This document shows positions 51,918-61,288 of a DNA stretch of 64,000 nt, piece by piece. The stretch lies in the NCBI GenBank assembly GCA_963728655.1, contig CAVSLD010000006.1, positions 1,054,001-1,118,000 of the forward strand, read 5' to 3'. Each line of letters starts with the position of its first letter. Position 1 is the stretch's first letter. Under the pieces are notes generated by a model. That model searched no databases. It worked only from the letters and a program-made list of their open reading frames with translations, and was not told the DNA's origin. The DNA comes from Iamia sp963728655 (GTDB taxonomy: Bacteria; Actinomycetota; Acidimicrobiia; Acidimicrobiales; Iamiaceae). The translations under genes were made by a program, and so were the position numbers.

Positions 51918-51921
<4 letters not shown>
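51796..51921 (+). CDS. 41-codon linker ORF between argB and argD
   Basis: ATG 51796 overlaps the argB stop (ATGA) and the TGA at 51919-51921 overlaps the argD ATG (ATGA). It reads MSERSERTRQHSSRPVGEAG, then AHRCPATSGALNAFHGARAH and R. The DNA holds the repeat modules GAGCGAGCGCAGTGAGCGAA and CCCCGTCGGCGAAGCCGG, also found in the argF-argR linker. It may be untranslated repeat DNA, or it may keep ribosomes coupled from argB to argD. No protein function is suggested. Confidence 0.4.
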
Positions 51922-53128
<1,207 letters not shown>

Positions 53129-53132
<4 letters not shown>

Positions 53133-54058
53133 CCACGTCGACCGTCCGCCACCTGCTCGACGTCGACGACCTCGACGCCCGCGAGCTGGCCCAGGTGCTG
53201 GAGCTGGCCCAGGACCACGCCCTCCACCGGGTGCTGGAGGGCCGGGGCGCGGCCCTGCTGTTCGAGAAGCCGTCGGGCCGGACCCGACACTCCACGGAGA
53301 TGGCCGTCGTCCAGCTGGGCGGCCACCCGATCTACGTGCGCCCCGACGAGGTCGGCATCGACGAGCGGGAGACGGCCGAGGACGTGGCCCGCACGCTCTC
53401 GCAGTTCCACGCCGCCCTGTGCGCCCGGGTCTTCGACCACGGCGTGCTGGAGCGCATGGCGGCGGCCGGCTCGGTGCCGGTGGTCAACCTGCTCTCGGAC
53501 CAGGCCCACCCCCTCCAGGCCGTGGCCGACCTGCTCACCCTCCTGGAGGACGGCGGCCTCGACGGCCGCAGCGTGGCCTGGGTCGGGGACTTCTCCAACG
53601 TGGCCCGCTCGCTGGCCCTGGCCGCGGCCATGACGGGCATCGGCGTCCGGGTGGCGGCGCCCGACGGCTACGGGCCGACCGACGCCGACCTGGCCCGGGT
53701 GCGGGCCCTGGGGGGCAGCATCGAGGTCACCGACGACCCCGCCGCCGCGGTGGCCGGCGTCGACTGCGTCACCACCGACGCCTGGTACTCGATGGGCCAG
53801 GAGGCCGAGGCCGCCCAGCGCCGCCCGGTGTTCGAGCCCTACCGGGTCGACGCCGCCCTCATGGCCGAGGCCGCCCCCGCCGCCGTGTTCCTCCACTGCC
53901 TGCCCGCGCACCGGGGCGAGGAGGTCACCGACGAGGTCCTCGACGGACCTGCGTCGCGGGTGTGGCCCCAGGCCGCCAACCGCCTGCACGCCGCGCGCGG
54001 CGCCCTCGCCTTCCTCCTCGGCGTCCGCCCGCCCCGCGACGAGGAGGACCTGGCATGA
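53129..54058 (+). CDS. argF: Ornithine carbamoyltransferase
   Basis: Makes citrulline from ornithine and carbamoyl phosphate. The 309-residue product has the carbamoyl-phosphate motif as EKPSGRTRHSTE (residues 49-53 SGRTR in place of the usual STRTR), DQAHPLQAVADLLTL, WVGDFSNVARSL and the ornithine motif HCLPAHRGEEVTDEV. The Thr to Gly change at residue 50 is uncommon but seen in some family members. It overlaps argD by ATGA. CarAB at 2578-7061 supplies the co-substrate. Confidence 0.96.
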
Positions 54059-54180
54059 GCGAGCCCGAGGCGGTCCCCGTCGGCGAAGCCGACCGGCTCA
54101 GGGTGGCCGGCGGGGCCGGGGGACGTGAGCGGACGAGACGACACGGGCCCTCTGGCGGCGGAGCGGGAGCGTCGCGATGA
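54055..54180 (+). CDS. 41-codon linker ORF between argF and argR
   Basis: ATG 54055 overlaps the argF stop (ATGA) and its own TGA overlaps the argR ATG (ATGA). It reads MSEPEAVPVGEADRLRVAGG, then AGGRERTRRHGPSGGGAGAS and R. It is exactly 126 bp long, the same as the argB-argD linker, and contains CCCCGTCGGCGAAGCCGACC and GTGAGCGGACGAGACGACAC modules in a different order. Translation is possible but unproven. Confidence 0.4.
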   Translation: MSEPEAVPVGEADRLRVAGGAGGRERTRRHGPSGGGAGASR

Positions 54181-54698
54181 GCGCAGCTGGCAGCCGGATG
54201 GGGCGCACCCAGCGCCAGCACCTGGTCACCAAGCTGCTGGCCTCGTCCCAGGTGACGAGCCAGGAGCAGCTGGTCGACATGCTGGCCGACGAGGGCGTGG
54301 CCTCCACCCAGGCCACCGTGTCGCGCGACCTCGTCGACCTGGGCGCCATCAAGGTGCGCACCGCGGAGGGCGAGCCCGCCTACGCCATCCCGGAGCTCCC
54401 CCACGAGCAGCGGGCCCCCGACGACCACCTGCGCCGGGTCTTCGGCGACTGGGTGGTCGAGGTGGCCGCCACCGACAGCCTGGTCGTGCTGCGCACCCCA
54501 CCGGGGTCGGCCCACGTGGTCGGCTCCGCCCTCGACCGGGCCGACCTGCCCGAGGTCGCCGGCACCGTCGCCGGCGACGACACCCTGTTCGTCGTGGTCC
54601 AGGACCCCGACGCACCCCCCACCGGCCCCGCCGCCGCGCTCGCCGAGCGCCTCCGCGAGCTGGCCGGCCTCACCACCCGAGACGAGAGAGAGCACTGA
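54177..54698 (+). CDS. argR: Arginine repressor
   Basis: Hexameric arginine-sensing repressor of the arg genes. The 173-residue protein has an N-terminal winged helix (TRQRQ-like RTQRQHLVTKLLASSQVTSQ, STQATVSRDLVDLGAIKV) and a C-terminal oligomerisation/arginine domain (DSLVVLRTPPGSAHVVGSAL, EVAGTVAGDDTLFVVVQD). It likely binds the ARG boxes before argC and argB. The stop overlaps the argG ATG (TGATG). The position between argF and argG is standard for actinobacteria. Confidence 0.96.
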   Translation: MSAAGSRMGRTQRQHLVTKLLASSQVTSQEQLVDMLADEGVASTQATVSRDLVDLGAIKVRTAEGEPAYAIPELPHEQRAPDDHLRRVFGDWVVEVAATDSLVVLRTPPGSAHVVGSALDRADLPEVAGTVAGDDTLFVVVQDPDAPPTGPAAALAERLRELAGLTTRDEREH

Positions 54699-55900
54699 TG
54701 CCCAAGCGCGTCGTCCTGGCCTACAGCGGAGGGCTCGACACCTCCGTGGCCGTGAAGTGGATGATCGAGGAGCTCGGCGTCGAGGTCGTGTGCCTCGCCG
54801 TCGACGTCGGCCAGGCGTCCGACGACTGGGACGTCGTCCGCGAGCGGGCCCGCGCCGCCGGCGCGGTCGAGGCGATCGTGGTCGACGCCCGCCAGGAGTT
54901 CGCCGAGGACTTCGTGGCCCCCGCCCTCAAGGCCAACGCCATGTACGAGGGTCGGTACCCGCTGGTGTCGGCCCTGTCCCGCCCGGTGATCGTCAAGCAC
55001 CTGGTCGAGACGGCCCGGTACCACGGCGCCGACGCGGTGGCCCACGGCTGCACCGGCAAGGGCAACGACCAGGTCCGCTTCGAGGTGTCGACCCGGGCCC
55101 TGGCTCCGGACCTCGAGGTCATCGCCCCGGTGCGGGGCTGGGGGATGACCCGGGAGGAGTCGATCCTCTACGCCTACGACCACGGGATCCCGATCCAGGC
55201 GACGAAGGAGAAGGTGTACTCCATCGACGACAACCTCTGGGGCCGGGCCATCGAGTGCGGCGAGATGGAGGACCCGTGGGCCGTCCCGCCGCCTGGCGTG
55301 TGGCTGCTCACCGAGCAGAGGGAGACCGAGCCGCGCGACCTCGTCATCGGCTTCGAGCAGGGCGTGCCCACCTCGGTCGACGGCGAGCGGCTGGGCATGC
55401 TCGAGGTCATCGAGCGGCTCAACACCGTCGTGGGCGGCTACGGGTGGGGCCGCATCGACATGGTCGAGAACCGGCGGGTCGGCATCAAGAGCCGGGAGAC
55501 CTACGAGTGCCCGGCCGCCCTGGCGCTGATCATGGCCCACAAGGACCTCGAGTCGATCTGCCTGGAGCGCGACCTCGACCGGGAGAAGTCCCGCACCGAG
55601 CCGCGCTACGCCGAGCTCATCTACGACGGGCTCTGGTTCAGCCCCCTCAAGCAGGCCTTCGACGCGTTCATCGACTCCAGCCAGGAGTTCGTCACCGGCG
55701 AGGTGCGGCTGCGGCTGGAGCCCGGCATCGCCAAGATCACCGGCCGGCGCAGCGCGCACTCGCTCTACGACTACGGCCTGGCCACCTACGACGCCGAGGA
55801 CTCGTTCCGCCACGAGGACTCGGCCGGCTTCGTCCGCCTCTGGGGCCTGGGCATCGAGACCTGGGCCGCCCGCCAGGGCACCGACCGGATCAGGGACTGA
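54698..55900 (+). CDS. argG: Argininosuccinate synthase
   Basis: Joins citrulline and aspartate with ATP. The 400-residue protein has the P-loop-like VVLAYSGGLDTSVAVKWM, AHGCTGKGNDQVRFEVSTRA, EKVYSIDDNLWGRAIECGEM and DMVENRRVGIKSRETYECPA. It is the type 1 form of standard length. Its ATG overlaps the argR stop. A class B palindrome separates it from argH. Confidence 0.98.
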   Translation: MPKRVVLAYSGGLDTSVAVKWMIEELGVEVVCLAVDVGQASDDWDVVRERARAAGAVEAIVVDARQEFAEDFVAPALKANAMYEGRYPLVSALSRPVIVKHLVETARYHGADAVAHGCTGKGNDQVRFEVSTRALAPDLEVIAPVRGWGMTREESILYAYDHGIPIQATKEKVYSIDDNLWGRAIECGEMEDPWAVPPPGVWLLTEQRETEPRDLVIGFEQGVPTSVDGERLGMLEVIERLNTVVGGYGWGRIDMVENRRVGIKSRETYECPAALALIMAHKDLESICLERDLDREKSRTEPRYAELIYDGLWFSPLKQAFDAFIDSSQEFVTGEVRLRLEPGIAKITGRRSAHSLYDYGLATYDAEDSFRHEDSAGFVRLWGLGIETWAARQGTDRIRD

Positions 55901-55920
55901 TGGCCCCGACCCACCCCCTC

Positions 55921-55972
55921 CGTACCGGTGTCGATCCTGGTCGCACGAGCGACCAGGACCGACACCACCTCG
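55921..55972. repeat. 52-bp interspersed palindrome, class B copy 4
   Basis: GTGTCGATCCTGGTCG pairs with CGACCAGGACCGACAC, with a short ACGAG centre. It lies between argG and argH, starting 21 bp after the argG stop. Confidence 0.85.
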
Positions 55973-55991
55973 AGCGCCGTGGGGTGAGCCG

Positions 55992-57434
55992 GTGAGCGTC
56001 GAGGGGGACGGCGCGCGCGACGACGTCGCCTCGGACGACGGTGCGGGCGAGGGCCGGACGCTGTGGCACGGGCGCTTCGCCGGGGGACCGGCCGACGCGC
56101 TCATGGCCTACACCGTCAGCCTGCCCTTCGACCGGCGCCTGGCGGCGGACGACATCGCCGGCTCCCGGGCCCACGTGCGCGGCCTGGTGCGGGGGGACCT
56201 GCTCACCGGCGACGAGGCCTCCGCGGTCCTCTCCGCGCTCGACGTCGTGGAGGAGGAGCTGGCGACGGGGTCCTTCGCCTTCGTCCCGAGCGACGAGGAC
56301 ATCCACACCGCGGTCGAGCGGCGGGTCACCGAGATCGCGGGTCCGGCCGGGGCCAAGATCCACACCGGCCGGAGCCGCAACGACCAGGTCGCCACCGACC
56401 TGCGGCTCTGGACCAAGCGGGCCCTGACCGACGTGGCCGGGCGCATCCTCGCCCTCCAGGCCACCCTGGCGGCCCGGGCCGAGGAGGCCGGCGACGCCTA
56501 CCTGCCCGGCTACACCCACCTCCAGCAGGCCCAGCCGGTCCTGCTGGCCCACCACCTGCTGGCCCACGGCTGGGCCCTGGCCCGCGACGTCGACCGCCTC
56601 CTCGACGCCCGGCGGCGGGGCGACGTCTCGCCCCTCGGCGCCGGCGCCCTCGCCGGGTCGTCGCTGGCCCTCGACCCCTCCGGCACCGCGTCCGACCTCG
56701 GGTTCGCAGCGGCGTTCGACAACTCGCTCGACGCGGTGAGCGACCGCGACTTCGTGGCCGAGGCCCTCTTCACCCTCGCCCTGTGTGGCGTGCACCTCTC
56801 GCGGGTCGGCGAGGAGTGGGTGATCTGGTCGAGCGAGGAGGTCGGCTTCGCCACGCTCGACGACGCCTACGCCACCGGCTCCTCGATGCTGCCCCAGAAG
56901 AAGAACCCCGACATCGCCGAGCTGGCCCGGGGCAAGACCGGCCGCCTGGTCGGCAACCTCACCGGCCTGCTGGTGACCCTCAAGGGCCTGCCCCTCGCGT
57001 ACAACCGGGACCTCCAGGAGGACAAGGAACCCCTGTTCGACTCGGTCGAGCAGGTGTCACTCGCCCTCGTCGCGCTGGAGGGCATGGTCGCCACCGCCAC
57101 CTTCCACACCGACCGCATGGCTGCCGCCGCCGACACCCCGGCCGCCGCCGCCACCGACCTGGCCGAGTGGCTCGTGGCCCGGGGCACGCCGTTCCGCGAC
57201 GCCCACGCCGTGGTCGGGGACCTCGTGCGCCGGTCGCTGGCGGGGGAGGGCGCCCTGGCCGACCTGGTGGCCGCCCACGACCGCCTCGGCCCCGACGCCG
57301 CGGGGCTCATCGCCCCCGGCGTGCCCGTCACCCGCCGCACCACCCGGGGCGGCGGCGGCCCCGAGGCGGTGGCCGCCCAGCTCGACCGCTTCCGCACCCG
57401 CCTGGCCACCGATCGGGCCCGCGTCGGGGGCTGA
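55992..57434 (+). CDS. argH: Argininosuccinate lyase
   Basis: Last step of arginine synthesis. The 480-residue fumarase-superfamily enzyme shows LWHGRFAGGPADALMAYTVS, HTGRSRNDQVATDLRLW, TLAARAEE, YTHLQQAQPVLLAHHLLAHG and the signature GSSMLPQKKNPDIAELARGK. The first 18 residues are an acidic extension. The GTG start has no strong ribosome site. It lies beyond a class B palindrome, so it may depend partly on argG readthrough. Confidence 0.96.
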   Translation: MSVEGDGARDDVASDDGAGEGRTLWHGRFAGGPADALMAYTVSLPFDRRLAADDIAGSRAHVRGLVRGDLLTGDEASAVLSALDVVEEELATGSFAFVPSDEDIHTAVERRVTEIAGPAGAKIHTGRSRNDQVATDLRLWTKRALTDVAGRILALQATLAARAEEAGDAYLPGYTHLQQAQPVLLAHHLLAHGWALARDVDRLLDARRRGDVSPLGAGALAGSSLALDPSGTASDLGFAAAFDNSLDAVSDRDFVAEALFTLALCGVHLSRVGEEWVIWSSEEVGFATLDDAYATGSSMLPQKKNPDIAELARGKTGRLVGNLTGLLVTLKGLPLAYNRDLQEDKEPLFDSVEQVSLALVALEGMVATATFHTDRMAAAADTPAAAATDLAEWLVARGTPFRDAHAVVGDLVRRSLAGEGALADLVAAHDRLGPDAAGLIAPGVPVTRRTTRGGGGPEAVAAQLDRFRTRLATDRARVGG

Positions 57435-57540
57435 CCCGGCCCGGTCAGCGCCACGCGGGCACCGTCCTCGGGACGGGGACGAGGGAGCGCGCCCACCCGG
57501 AGGTTCGTCGCGCACCGTTCGGAGGACGCGTCGGAGTTCC

Positions 57541-57570
57541 TTGACATGTCGGATCTTCCCGACACATGAT
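57541..57570 (+). promoter_or_regulatory. ArsR promoter with operator in the spacer
   Basis: TTGACA (57541-57546) and CATGAT (57565-57570) are 18 nt apart, and the dyad TGTCGG-ATCTTC-CCGACA (57547-57564) exactly fills the spacer. The ArsR-family repressor encoded next is the expected ligand. The -10 ends 7 nt before GTG 57578. Confidence 0.7.
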
Positions 57571-57892
57571 GGATGCCGTGGTCGACGACGTCGTGTTCTC
57601 CGCCCTGGCCCACCCGGTCCGGCGACGCGTGCTCGAGCTGCTGGCCGACGGTCCTCGCTCGGCCGGCGACCTGGCCGACGAGTTCACCCTGAGCCGACCG
57701 GCCGTGTCCGAGCACCTGGCGGTGCTCCGGCGCGCCGCCCTGGTGCGCGAGCAGGCCTCGGGCCGCCACCGCATCTACCACCTCGACCCCGAGCCCCTGG
57801 TCGCCGTGGGCGCCTGGCTCGGTCCCTTCGAGCGCGACTGGCGCCAGCGCCTGTCCGCCCTCGCCGACCTGCTCCAGGAGGACCTCCCGTGA
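57566..57892 (+). CDS. ArsR-family transcriptional regulator
   Basis: A 108-residue winged-helix repressor: VFSALAHPVRRRVLELLADG, SAGDLADEFTLSRPAVSEHL (recognition helix) and AVLRRAALVREQASGRHRIY (wing). It lacks the cysteine cluster of metal-sensing ArsR, so it is of the group paired with SRPBCC proteins. ATG 57566 lies inside the -10 box, so the in-frame GTG 57578 (reading VVDDVVFSALAHP) may be the true, leaderless start. The stop overlaps the SRPBCC gene (GTGA). Confidence 0.9.
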   Translation: MMDAVVDDVVFSALAHPVRRRVLELLADGPRSAGDLADEFTLSRPAVSEHLAVLRRAALVREQASGRHRIYHLDPEPLVAVGAWLGPFERDWRQRLSALADLLQEDLP

Positions 57893-58305
57893 CCGACCCC
57901 GCCGCGACCCGCTCGATCAGCGTCGACCAGTACCTGCCCAAGCCCCCGGGCGATGCCTGGCGGGCGCTCACCGAGCCGGACCTCCTGGCCCGGTGGTGGG
58001 CGCCGGGCGACATCGCCCCGGTCGTCGGCCACCGGTTCCACATGGACATGCCCGGCTGGGGCCAGGTGCCGTGCGAGGTGCTCGAGGTCGAACCCGAGGC
58101 CCGCCTCGTCGTCACCTTCAACGAGGTCTGGACCCTCACCTGGACGCTGGTGGCCGAGGGGCGCGGCACCCGGCTCCTGCTCGAGCACGCCGGCTTCGAC
58201 CTCGACGACCCGCAGGGTCGCTTCGCCTACGAGCACATGGGCCCGGGTTGGCGCGACGAGGTGCTGCCCCGGCTGGCCGCGCTGCTGGAGCCGGCGTCGG
58301 CCTGA
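57889..58305 (+). CDS. SRPBCC (AHSA1-like) domain protein
   Basis: A 138-residue START/AHSA1-type protein: VDQYLPKPPGDAWRALTEPD, LLARWWAPGDIAPVVGHRFH, and CEVLEVEPEARLVVTFNEVW. These small hydrophobic-pocket proteins are often encoded with an ArsR regulator, as here, and their ligands are mostly unknown. GTG start overlaps the ArsR stop. The conserved LARWW and FxMDMPGWG positions are present. Confidence 0.9.
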   Translation: MTDPAATRSISVDQYLPKPPGDAWRALTEPDLLARWWAPGDIAPVVGHRFHMDMPGWGQVPCEVLEVEPEARLVVTFNEVWTLTWTLVAEGRGTRLLLEHAGFDLDDPQGRFAYEHMGPGWRDEVLPRLAALLEPASA

Positions 58306-58330
58306 TGCCCACCCCGTAGGGTCGGCGATC

Positions 58331-58735
58331 GTGGAGCCCCAGCCCTTCAGCCACGACATCCGGGTCCGGTACCAGGAGGTCGACATGCAGCGGGTGGTGT
58401 TCAACGCCCACTACCTGGCCTACTGCGACGAGACCATGGCCGCCTGGGTGTCCGACGCCTTCGGCTGGGGCGGCGACGACGACGAGGTCGACTGGATGCT
58501 CGTCCGGGCCGAGGTCGACTGGCAGGGCTCGGCCACCTACGGCGACACGCTGACGGTGGTCGCCGGCGTGGAGCACTGGGGGCGGTCGTCGTTCCGGGTC
58601 CGCTTCACCGGCACCATGGGGGAGCGCCCCGTGTTCCGCGCCCTCATCACCTACGTCTGCGTCGCCCCCCGCACCACCACCAAGATGGCCGTCCCCGACC
58701 TCCTCAAGGACACCCTGGCCACGGTCCCCGCCTGA
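58331..58735 (+). CDS. 4-hydroxybenzoyl-CoA thioesterase-like hotdog protein
   Basis: A 134-residue single hotdog-fold acyl-CoA thioesterase. IRVRYQEVDMQRVVFNAHYL contains the family motif with catalytic Asp (Y-x-E-V-D), followed by YLAYCDETMAAWV and AEVDWQGSATYGDTLTVVAG. The GTG at 58331 lies 8 nt after TAGGGT with no ribosome site, so it has its own promoter. The substrate acyl-CoA is unknown. Confidence 0.88.
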   Translation: MEPQPFSHDIRVRYQEVDMQRVVFNAHYLAYCDETMAAWVSDAFGWGGDDDEVDWMLVRAEVDWQGSATYGDTLTVVAGVEHWGRSSFRVRFTGTMGERPVFRALITYVCVAPRTTTKMAVPDLLKDTLATVPA

Positions 58736-58822
58736 CCCGGCGGGCCGCACCGACGGAACGAGGGCGGTCCTGGGACGGATGTGGCCCGGGGCGGGCGTGA
58801 TCGGGACCGAGGACGGTGGGGA

Positions 58823-58874
58823 CCGTTCCTGGTACGGAGTGCCAGGTTCTCCCGGTCGTGGGGACCCAGAACGG
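58823..58874. repeat. Interspersed palindrome, class D copy 1
   Basis: A 52-bp unit starting CCGTTCCTGGTACGG and ending GGGACCCAGAACGG. The termini match class C (CCGTTCTGG.../...CAGAACGG). A nearly identical copy follows at 58893 in direct orientation. Confidence 0.75.
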
Positions 58875-58892
58875 ATCGGGGTGCGGCGTGGT

Positions 58893-58945
58893 CGGTTCTC
58901 GGTACGGGAGTGCCAGGTCTTCCCGGTCGTCGGGACCCAGAACGG
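58893..58945. repeat. Interspersed palindrome, class D copy 2
   Basis: A 53-bp unit, CGGTTCTCGGTACGGG...GGGACCCAGAACGG, sharing AGTGCCAGG and CCCGGTCGT with copy 1. Together they fill most of the 287-bp gap upstream of argS. Confidence 0.75.
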
Positions 58946-58949
58946 ATGC

Positions 58950-58973
58950 GGGAGGGGGAGGGGGAGGGTTGGG
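58950..58973 (+). other. Potential G-quadruplex upstream of argS
   Basis: Five G-tracts of at least 3 separated by 1-2 nt: GGGAGGGGGAGGGGGAGGGT followed by TGGG. It lies 15 bp before the argS -35. A quadruplex on the plus strand is plausible; no function is shown. Confidence 0.5.
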
Positions 58974-58987
58974 TCACCCGATCGGGT

Positions 58988-59016
58988 TTGACCGCCCGCG
59001 GGCGTCCGCCGAACAT
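58988..59016 (+). promoter_or_regulatory. argS promoter
   Basis: TTGACC (58988-58993), a 17-nt spacer and GAACAT (59011-59016); the -10 ends 6 nt before ATG 59023. The -10 is a weak match. Confidence 0.4.
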
Positions 59017-59022
59017 GCGGAC

Positions 59023-60796
59023 ATGGCCGACCCCCTCGTCATCCTCACCGACGCGCCTGGCCCCGGCCTTCGCCGCCGTGCGCGACGCATCGTGCGCCGA
59101 GGCGGGGACCGACCCGGCCACCGTGCCCGCCCCGCCCACGGTCCGGCGCAGCGACCGGGCCGACTTCCAGGCCGACGGGGCCCTGCCCCTGGCCAAGCGC
59201 CTGGGCCGCAACCCCCGCGAGGTGGCGGCCGAGGTCCATGCCGCCGCGGCCGACGCCCTCGAGGGCCTGGTGACCGACGTGGAGCTGGCCGGCCCCGGGT
59301 TCCTGAACCTCACCCTCGCCGACGACGCCGTGGCCGACCTGGCCCGCCGGGCCCACGCCGACGTCGCCCTCGACGTGGCCCCCGACGCCGACGCCGGCAC
59401 CGTGGTGGTCGACTACTCGGCGCCCAACGTGGCCAAGGAGATGCACGTCGGCCACCTCCGCTCCACCGTCATCGGCGACGCCCTGGTGCGGGTCCTGGAG
59501 CGGCTGGGCCACACGGTCGTGCGGGAGAACCACATCGGCGACTGGGGCACGCCCTTCGGGATGCTCATCGAGCACCTGGTCGACGTGGGCGAGGACACCG
59601 CCGTGGCCGAGCTGTCGGTGGGCGACCTCAACGGCTTCTACCAGGCCGCCCGGGCCAGCTTCGACGGCGACGACGCGTTCAAGGACCGGGCCCGGCGCCG
59701 GGTGGTGAGCCTCCAGGCCGGCGACCCCGAGACGCTGCGGCTGTGGCGGCTGCTGGTGGACCAGTCCACCGAGTACTTCCAGACCGTCTACGACCGCCTC
59801 GGGGTGCTGCTCACCCCCGACGACGTGGTGGGGGAGAGCAGCTACAACGACGCCCTCCCCGCGGTCGTGGCCGACCTCGACAGCGCCGGGATCCTCGTCC
59901 TCGACGACGGGGCCGAGTGCGTGTTCCCGCCCGGGTTCACCAACCGCGACGGCGACCCGCAGCCCATGATCGTCCGCAAGGGCGACGGCGGCTACGGCTA
60001 CGCGGCCACCGACCTGGCCACCATCCGCCACCGGGTCGACGTCACCGGCGCCGAGCGCATCCTGTACGTGGTCGGCGCGCCCCAGCGCGACCACCTGGAG
60101 ATGGTGTTCGCGGTGGCCCGCATGGCCGGCTGGCTGCCCGACGACGTGACCGCCGAGCACGTCCCCTTCGGCAACCTGCTGGGCGCGGACGGGAAGATGT
60201 TCAAGACCCGGGCCGGGACCTCGGTGCGCCTCGTGGACCTGCTCGACGAGGCCGTCGACCGGGCCCGGGCCACGATCGCCGAGCGCAACCCGGACCTGGT
60301 GGGCGGGGAGGCCGAGGCCGTGGCCGCCGCGGTCGGCATCGGCGCCATCAAGTACGCCGACCTCTCCAGCGACCGGGTGAAGGACTACGTCCTCGACCTC
60401 GACCGCATGCTCGCCTTCGAGGGCTCCACCGGCCCCTACCTGCAGTACGCCCACGCCCGCATCCGGTCGATCTTCCGCCGGGGCGAGGTCGACCCCGACG
60501 TCCTGGACCCGTCGGCCCTGGCCCTGGGCGAGCCCCAGGAGCGGGCCCTGGCCCTGGCCCTCCTCGGCTTCGAGGGGGCCGTGCGCGACACCGCCCGCAC
60601 CAGCCAGCCCCACCGCCTGTGCGGGTACCTGTTCGACCTGGCCCAGACCTTCACCTCGTTCTACGAGGCGTGCCCGGTGCTCAAGGCCGACGACGAGGCC
60701 ACCCGCACCAGCCGTCTCGTCCTGTGCGACCTCACCGCCCGCACCCTCGCCGCCGGCCTCGGCCTGCTGGGCATCGAGGCCCTGGAGCGGATGTAG
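59023..60796 (+). CDS. argS: Arginyl-tRNA synthetase (apparent 5' frameshift)
   Basis: Charges tRNA(Arg). The body has the class I HIGH motif as HVGHLRSTVIGDALVRVLER, WGTPFGMLIEHLVDVGED, GDGGYGYAATDLATIRHR and KMFKTRAGT near the KMSKS position, plus a C-terminal DALR anticodon domain ending LGLLGIEALERM. The first 10 codons (MADPLVILTD) are in a different frame from RLAPAFAAVRDASCAEAG; one extra G at about 59053 joins them. An uninterrupted ORF starts at ATG 59015 but reads MRTWPTPSSSSPT with rare codons, so a sequencing insertion is more likely. It is unlinked to the arg cluster's own promoter. Confidence 0.9.
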
Positions 60797-60803
60797 CCCG
60801 CCG

Positions 60804-61238
60804 TCAGGCGACGCAGAGCTCGTTGCCCTCGGGGTCGGCCAGGGTGACGAAGCGCCCACCGGGCTCGTCGACCTCGTAGAGCACGGTCGCGCCGAGGGCC
60901 ACCAGGCGGGCCACCTCGGCGTCGCGGCGGTCCGGACCCACCTTCAGGTCGAGGTGGAGGCGGTTGCGCCCCTCCTTGGCCTCCGGTGCCCGCTGGAACA
61001 GGAGCCGGGGCCCGGCCCCGCCGGGGGCCGAGGCGCCCACCAGGTCGTTCCACCACAGCTGGCCGCCGGCCTCGAAGAACATGTCCTCGCCGGCCACCCC
61101 GGCGTCGCGGACCTGCTCGATGAGGGCGGTGGTGTCCTCCACCTCGTAGTGGAGGGCCTCGGCCCAGAACCGGACGAGGGCGTGGGGATCGTGGGCGCTG
61201 ACCACGACCTGCACGGGGATCACGGTGCTCTCGGTCAT
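60804..61238 (-). CDS. VOC/glyoxalase-fold protein
   Basis: A 144-residue protein with one vicinal-oxygen-chelate-type double beta-alpha unit: IPVQVVVSAHDPHALVRFWA, GGQLWWNDLVGASAPG, RNRLHLDLKVG and GGRFVTLADPEGNELCV. It resembles the glyoxalase-like group found in actinobacteria (HLDLKV, DPEGNEFC). No substrate is evident. The ATG at 61238 lies 6 nt after CAAGGT on the minus strand. It may be co-oriented with, but is separated from, the ABC genes by 50 nt. Confidence 0.85.
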   Translation of the reverse strand: MTESTVIPVQVVVSAHDPHALVRFWAEALHYEVEDTTALIEQVRDAGVAGEDMFFEAGGQLWWNDLVGASAPGGAGPRLLFQRAPEAKEGRNRLHLDLKVGPDRRDAEVARLVALGATVLYEVDEPGGRFVTLADPEGNELCVA

Positions 61239-61288
61239 GGGACCACCTTGCCCGGCCGGGGCCGGGTCCGCCGCCGGTGGGGGCGTTG

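Noticed and set aside
58781..59014. N-terminal extension of argS from 58781
   Set aside because: It runs through the class D repeats and the quadruplex; residues are Arg/Gly low complexity and unlike ArgS.
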